A DNA stretch of 9,866 bases, taken from contig DAOVSZ010000074.1 in NCBI GenBank assembly GCA_030627725.1, forward strand, positions 1 to 9,866. The letters are read 5' to 3'. The translations under genes and the position numbers were made by a program. The stretch is from Desulfobulbaceae bacterium. Its GTDB lineage: Bacteria > Desulfobacterota > Desulfobulbia > Desulfobulbales > DAOVSZ01. The notes below the pieces were generated by a model. The model had not been told where the DNA came from, did no database searches, and was given only the letters and a program-made list of their open reading frames with translations. Positions 7,457-9,866 of this stretch are shown here, piece after piece (the first letter of the stretch is position 1; every line of letters starts with the position of its first letter).

Positions 7457-7509
7457 CAAACAAAAACAGCCGCCTCTCCTTTCTCTGGAGGGGCGGCTGT
7501 TTTTGTTTG
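7457..7509. terminator. Strong, probably bidirectional, intrinsic terminator
   Basis: A 23-base stem (7457-7479 with 7487-7509) contains a single G-U pair and encloses a 7-base loop. The core CAGCCGCCTCTCC is GC-rich. The outer part is an A run on the left and a T run on the right, so both strands carry the hairpin-then-T pattern. It lies 41 bases after glyS and separates it from the following gene. Confidence 0.9.
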
Positions 7510-7671
7510 AGAGAAAGCGGACTTGACCCGCCGTACTGTTGCAGCCCACCTCAGCGAAAAGACTTTATTATTAACCACAAACAATATATACTATGGTATA
7601 TTTTCAGCCATGAGCAGCACAAAACATCTTATATTTTTGACCATCATTCTCCAAACCGGAAAAGATAAGCA

Positions 7672-8997
7672 ATGAAACGCTTGATTGATTTTCACCTACA
7701 GAATTGGAAAAATGACCCTGACAGAAAATCCTTACTTCTGCGCGGAGCGCGACAGGTTGGCAAGACATACAGTTGCCGAGAGCTTGGTCGATCTTTTGAT
7801 AATTTTGTAGAGATAAATTTTGAAATCTACCCGCAGATGATTGAAATTTTCAATCGTGACCTCGATCCCCAGCGTATTATACGCGATCTTGGCCTGGTAA
7901 CCGGAGCGGATATTGTGCAAGGAAAAACGCTTCTCTTTTTCGACGAAATACAAGAAGCGCCAAAGGCTATTCAGTCACTCAGATATTTCCATGAATTACT
8001 GCCTGAGCTGCATGTCATTGCAGCTGGTTCTCTTCTAGACTTTGTGCTGGGAAATATAGGGATACCTGTTGGACGAGTGGCCTCTTTCTACATGTACCCA
8101 ATGTCTTTTCTTGAATTTGTGGCGGCCAGCGATAATAAAGCAATAGTCGAGCTTATCATGCAAAATGACCCGGCAGAAGCACTGAGCGAGCCCATTCATA
8201 ATAAGCTATTAGCCCTTCTTGGGGAATATTTGGCAGTTGGAGGCATGCCGGAAGTGATCCAGAGCTGGATCAGACGAGATGATTTGAAAAAATGCGCCGG
8301 CATTCAAGCAATGCTGGTTGACGCATACAGACAAGATTTTTCCAAATACTGTAAAAAATTCCAGGTTAAATATATCGATTTAATCTTTGATGAAATTCCA
8401 CGCTGGCTTGGCAGAAAATTTCAATTCAGCAAGATACCGGGAAATTGGAGAAAACGAGAACTGGCGCCGGCTCTTGAACTTCTGAAAAAGGCATCCGTAG
8501 CCCATGAGGTAAAACATACATCTGCAAATGGTTTGCCCCTTGGGGGAGAAGCAAACCCCAATCGTTTTAAAGTAATATTTCTTGATATTGGATTGGCCCA
8601 AGCCATTCTTGGACTGGATCTGGCAGAGTGGATACTTAAACCGGAAGCGGCCATTGTTAATCGCGGCGCCCTGGCTGAAGCATTTGTCGGCCAGGAAATA
8701 CTCGCATACTCACCCCCACACAAACAAGGCTCTCTATTCTACTGGCACCGGGAAGCCCATGCCAGCAATGCAGAAGTAGATTACCTGCTGGCGCAAGGTC
8801 AGGATATTCTTCCAATTGAAGTAAAAAGTGGCGCCACGGGATCCCTGCGCAGCCTCCACCTTTTTCTCAAGGAAAAAACATCTGTGAGCCCACATGGTAT
8901 ACGATTCTCAGAGCATAATTTCTCTGTTTACGACAAGATCCATTCGTATCCGTTATATTCTCTGGCAAATCTATTCAGAGATGGTCTTGAATTGTAA
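7672..8997 (+). CDS. AAA-family ATPase with DUF4143 C-terminal domain
   Basis: This 441-residue protein belongs to the AAA_14/DUF4143 family of predicted ATPases, common in bacteria and archaea but with no settled function. It shows Walker A GARQVGKT at residues 25-32, Walker B LLFFDEIQ at 87-94 and the AAGSLL segment typical of the family just after. The DUF4143 part has YLAVGGMPEVIQ and, near the end, EVDYLL (Asp370) followed by PIEVKSG (Glu383, Lys385). That D...ExK pattern resembles a PD-(D/E)xK nuclease-like fold, which the domain is thought to adopt; activity is unproven. It has no strong ribosome binding site. A possible -10 (TATACT, 7587-7592) lies in a small palindrome upstream. The gene is visibly richer in A+T than the genes before it, which with its neighbours suggests acquisition. 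Full length, no frame damage seen. Confidence 0.85.
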   Translation: MKRLIDFHLQNWKNDPDRKSLLLRGARQVGKTYSCRELGRSFDNFVEINFEIYPQMIEIFNRDLDPQRIIRDLGLVTGADIVQGKTLLFFDEIQEAPKAIQSLRYFHELLPELHVIAAGSLLDFVLGNIGIPVGRVASFYMYPMSFLEFVAASDNKAIVELIMQNDPAEALSEPIHNKLLALLGEYLAVGGMPEVIQSWIRRDDLKKCAGIQAMLVDAYRQDFSKYCKKFQVKYIDLIFDEIPRWLGRKFQFSKIPGNWRKRELAPALELLKKASVAHEVKHTSANGLPLGGEANPNRFKVIFLDIGLAQAILGLDLAEWILKPEAAIVNRGALAEAFVGQEILAYSPPHKQGSLFYWHREAHASNAEVDYLLAQGQDILPIEVKSGATGSLRSLHLFLKEKTSVSPHGIRFSEHNFSVYDKIHSYPLYSLANLFRDGLEL

Positions 8998-9012
8998 AAA
9001 GTAAAAACTCAA

Positions 9013-9039
9013 CAACCACCGCCTAAAGACGGTGGGTTG
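9013..9039. other. Stem-loop between the ATPase gene and the toxin operon
   Basis: CAACCACCG (9013-9021) pairs with CGGTGGGTTG (9030-9039) with one unpaired G, around the 8-base loop CCTAAAGA. No T run follows directly on the + strand, so it is not a classical terminator. It may still stabilise or end the ATPase transcript. The CCACCG...CGGTGGG form resembles hairpins seen near IS200/IS605-type element ends, but no transposase is present. Confidence 0.6.
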
Positions 9040-9068
9040 AATACAAAGAAGAGAAAGGCGAAGAAGCT

Positions 9069-9080
9069 TATCAATTGATA
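9069..9080. promoter_or_regulatory. Operator-like palindrome 1 of the toxin-antitoxin promoter
   Basis: TATCAATTGATA is a perfect 12-base palindrome directly upstream of the -35 box. The same core recurs 29 bases downstream, centre to centre. Expected binding protein: the HTH antitoxin encoded by the second gene. Confidence 0.7.
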
Positions 9081-9087
9081 TTTTTTC

Positions 9088-9117
9088 TTGACAAACTTAT
9101 CAATTGATAAATAAAAT
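9088..9117 (+). promoter_or_regulatory. Sigma-70-type promoter of the toxin-antitoxin operon
   Basis: TTGACA at 9088-9093 matches the -35 consensus exactly. TAAAAT at 9112-9117 is one base from the -10 consensus, with an 18-base spacer. The start of transcription would fall close to the toxin start codon, giving a very short leader. The second palindrome fills the spacer, so a bound repressor would block polymerase. Confidence 0.7.
9097..9110. promoter_or_regulatory. Operator-like palindrome 2 of the toxin-antitoxin promoter
   Basis: TTATCAATTGATAA is a perfect 14-base palindrome lying between the -35 and -10 boxes. It shares CTTATCAATTGATA with palindrome 1. Confidence 0.75.
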
Positions 9118-9135
9118 AAGATTAGGTATAAGAAC

Positions 9136-9489
9136 GTGCGTGAACAAATACACAGATTTCTCATTAAGTTCAAAAAAGCCGTTACACAAGATTCAGGTGT
9201 CATGCTCGTACCGAGGCATGACACAAGAGCAACACTCAGCCATCTTGGGATCACTAAAAGAAACTTAGAAGAAATATTATTAACCCTCCCAGTAGACAAC
9301 TACTCCAGAGGACCAGAGGCGGACAGAGACAAAGTCGGCGATATCTGGGTGTTCGGCAAACAGATCTGCGGTTATGAAATTTATATCAAATTGAAAGTGG
9401 CAGAAGTGTCAGGAACAAAAATAGCAAAATGTATTTCTTTCCATATTGCAAAATATCCCATGGAGTATCCCTGCAAAACTTCAGAATAG
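9136..9489 (+). CDS. MqsR-like toxin of a type II toxin-antitoxin pair
   Basis: This 117-residue protein resembles the MqsR-type toxins found beside YgiT/MqsA-type antitoxins; the characterised member, MqsR of E. coli, is a ribosome-independent mRNA interferase. The supporting pattern is in the second half: DNYSRGPEADRD, then GDIWVFGKQICGYEIYIKLKV (about residues 75-95), where W and YIKLKV parallel the IWQ...VYLKITV region of MqsR, and CISFHIAKYPM. The start is a GTG; the frame is closed by a stop at 9112 and no ATG is available upstream. A weak AGG lies at 9124-9126. The gene ends in TAG and is followed after 22 bases by the antitoxin, the toxin-first order of mqsRA. Assignment as a toxin rests mainly on this context and the partial motif match; an unrelated RelE-like fold is possible. 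Confidence 0.7.
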   Translation: MREQIHRFLIKFKKAVTQDSGVMLVPRHDTRATLSHLGITKRNLEEILLTLPVDNYSRGPEADRDKVGDIWVFGKQICGYEIYIKLKVAEVSGTKIAKCISFHIAKYPMEYPCKTSE

Positions 9490-9498
9490 GATACTTAC

Positions 9499-9507
9499 GA
9501 GGAGGTG
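9499..9507 (+). promoter_or_regulatory. Strong ribosome binding site of the antitoxin gene
   Basis: GAGGAGGTG lies just ahead of the ATG at 9512 and is far stronger than the site before the toxin. Higher translation of the antitoxin than of the toxin is what such operons need. Confidence 0.8.
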
Positions 9508-9511
9508 CAAC

Positions 9512-9866
9512 ATGACCATGTGTCCAAACTGTGAAAAAGAAGCCAAGATTAAAACTATGACACGCGTTGAAGGCATTGAAGTCCGTGGTGAGACTGTTGA
9601 GGTTGAGGCCCAATATTATCAATGCACGGAATGTGGTGTGGAATTTGAAAGCACCCAAGGCCCTGATGCCCTGGAAGAGGCGTATCGCGAGTACCGTCGG
9701 CGCCATGAAATGCTGCAACCGGAAGATATTCGTGAATGGCGCAAAACTTACGGTATTACCCAGAAAGAATTGAGTGCTTTATTGGGTTGGGGGGGGGCCA
9801 CGTTAAGCCGGTATGAAAACGGTGCTCTGCAAGATGAGACCCATGAAAAAATGCTACGTATGTCCA
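9512..9866 (+). CDS. YgiT/MqsA-type zinc-finger and HTH antitoxin, 3' end outside window
   Basis: The frame is open from the ATG at 9512 to the last base, 118 codons, so the protein is incomplete. The N-terminus has a YgiT-type zinc-binding unit with Cys4, Cys7, Cys38 and Cys41, flanking VEGIEVRGETVEVEA. A linker EEAYREYRRRHEMLQPEDI follows, then an XRE/HTH region from about residue 71: REWRKTYGITQKELSALLG, with SRYENGALQDETHEKML as the recognition end. In E. coli MqsA the zinc domain binds the toxin and the HTH represses the operon; the same roles are expected here, acting on the twin palindromes upstream. Many proteins with this linker and GALQDE motif continue into a Panacea (DUF4065/SocA) domain, which could follow beyond the window. 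A run of nine G (9789-9797) lies in the HTH coding region. Confidence 0.85.
   Translation, partial: MTMCPNCEKEAKIKTMTRVEGIEVRGETVEVEAQYYQCTECGVEFESTQGPDALEEAYREYRRRHEMLQPEDIREWRKTYGITQKELSALLGWGGATLSRYENGALQDETHEKMLRMS

Noticed and set aside
6872..7549. Leftward open frame of 225 codons opposite the end of glyS
   Set aside because: It lies on the opposite strand of a clearly conserved coding region, crosses the terminator hairpin, and its translation is low-complexity serine-rich with no family resemblance.

Overview
The window reads as a piece of bacterial chromosome, most likely from a Desulfobulbales-like Desulfobacterota (deltaproteobacterial) organism. That placement is an inference from gene content and protein style, such as the short DksA/TraR zinc-finger protein and the GalT and FolE2 types; no marker gene fixes the taxon. 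Every gene I can support lies on the + strand.

Region 1 (1-486) is a gene-free leader with a plausible promoter just before rpoZ. Region 2 (487-5116) is a compact same-strand run: rpoZ (RNA polymerase omega), dnaJ, moaC (molybdopterin synthesis), a DksA-type transcription factor, galT, an orphan single-domain response regulator and a FolE2 (GTP cyclohydrolase IB)-like protein. Gaps are mostly under 65 bases, so much of this run could be one transcript. Omega and DksA are both partners of RNA polymerase in ppGpp control, which makes their co-location notable. The FolE2-like protein keeps the family scaffold but appears to have lost the catalytic cysteine and histidine motifs.

Region 3 (5112-5333) is an intergenic stretch with three copies of a roughly 32-base unit, two of them inverted around a further hairpin, like a REPIN or small MITE. 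Region 4 (5334-7415) is glyS, full length for its family (693 codons) but interrupted by one in-frame TAG at codon 47. No glyQ lies in the window. A strong hairpin terminator at 7457-7509 closes this part.

Region 5 (7510-9866) looks accessory. It carries an AAA_14/DUF4143 ATPase, a stem-loop, and a toxin-antitoxin operon with an MqsR-like toxin and a YgiT-type zinc-finger/HTH antitoxin that runs off the window end. The promoter of the pair sits between and over two near-identical palindromes, the expected layout for autoregulation by the antitoxin.

The most interesting points are the amber codon in an otherwise intact glyS, the apparently dead FolE2 paralogue, the inverted-repeat element between them, and the toxin-antitoxin module with its twin operators and 9-G tract.
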